NCBI RefSeq assembly: GCF_020181035.1
Contig: NZ_JAIQYY010000035.1
Span: 19,517 to 57,692 of the forward strand
Length of the DNA stretch: 38,176 nt
Direction of reading: 5' to 3'
Source of the DNA: Streptomyces sp. CoH27
Lineage (GTDB): Bacteria; Actinomycetota; Actinomycetes; Streptomycetales; Streptomycetaceae
Part shown: one piece after another, positions 38,096 through 38,176 of the stretch
How the letters are laid out: each line of letters opens with the position of its first letter
Numbering within the stretch: the stretch's first letter is position 1
The notes under the pieces: model-generated
Told to the model about the DNA's origin: nothing
The model's database searches: none
What the model saw: only the letters and a program-made list of their open reading frames with translations
Program-made: the position numbers and the translations under genes

Positions 38096-38176
38096 CGTGA
38101 TCCCGTTACCTTCTTCGTGGCCCCGCAATGGGGCTCCCGGCCTCCGGGCCCGGCATGACTGAGATCCCCAGTCGAT

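Noticed and set aside
1..38176. DosR-type dormancy boxes, tRNA genes, phage attachment sites
   Set aside because: I looked for the DosR palindrome, tRNA-like cloverleaf 3' ends and integrase genes and found none that I could support by eye.

Overview
The window is high-GC actinomycete chromosome, most likely from a Streptomyces. Codon third positions are almost all G or C, GTG starts are common, and the gene content (a gvpO-A-F-G-J-L-S-K gas vesicle operon, Asp23/AmaP paralogues, GAF-SpoIIE phosphatases, DUF5994 proteins) is typical of that genus. It reads as an accessory stress-adaptation island that has been assembled, duplicated and partly eroded. I see no tRNA, rRNA or CRISPR array.

Left part (1-12995): the edge is a scar joining two gene fragments (amidohydrolase and an unidentified protein). 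Then come two convergent exported proteins, a remnant of a 3-oxoadipate enol-lactonase, a membrane fatty-acid desaturase, a CorA-type transporter, four DUF5994 paralogues, a membrane/winged-helix protein, a GNAT-AAA+ fusion beside an SPFH protein, and a GAF-SpoIIE phosphatase. Three DUF5994 genes share a conserved 5' module of about 114 nt, from a GGAGTA box to the start codon, with a GC hairpin just before the start. I regard this as one of the two most interesting signals here.

Middle (12996-24160): an Asp23/alkaline-shock locus is arranged divergently. Leftward run Asp23, a tiny membrane protein, an Asp23-like protein, a DUF6286 protein, AmaP and a DUF6131 peptide. Rightward run an ECF-type sigma factor, an Asp23 protein carrying a C...HxxxCxxC zinc-anti-sigma-like N-terminus, and a third Asp23-like protein, all overlapping. 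The control region holds a perfect TGTGA-N6-TCACA palindrome over a sigma-B-like promoter. This suggests an envelope-stress circuit in which an Asp23 protein doubles as the anti-sigma factor. An SDR, two more GAF-SpoIIE phosphatases and a 2.3-kb gene graveyard (GAF remnants, an ATP-dependent DNA ligase remnant) follow.

Right part (24161-38176): a truncated IS110-family transposase, csbD with a sigma-B-type promoter, a gvpK remnant from a lost second gas vesicle cluster, and a coupled SRPBCC/FAD-oxidoreductase pair. Then comes the intact gvp operon with two divergent accessory genes encoding proteins with extreme acidic and lysine-rich tails. The window ends with a second copy of the DUF6131-AmaP-DUF6286 block. 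Taken together the genes suggest osmotic or envelope stress, membrane remodelling and buoyancy; that functional link is inference.
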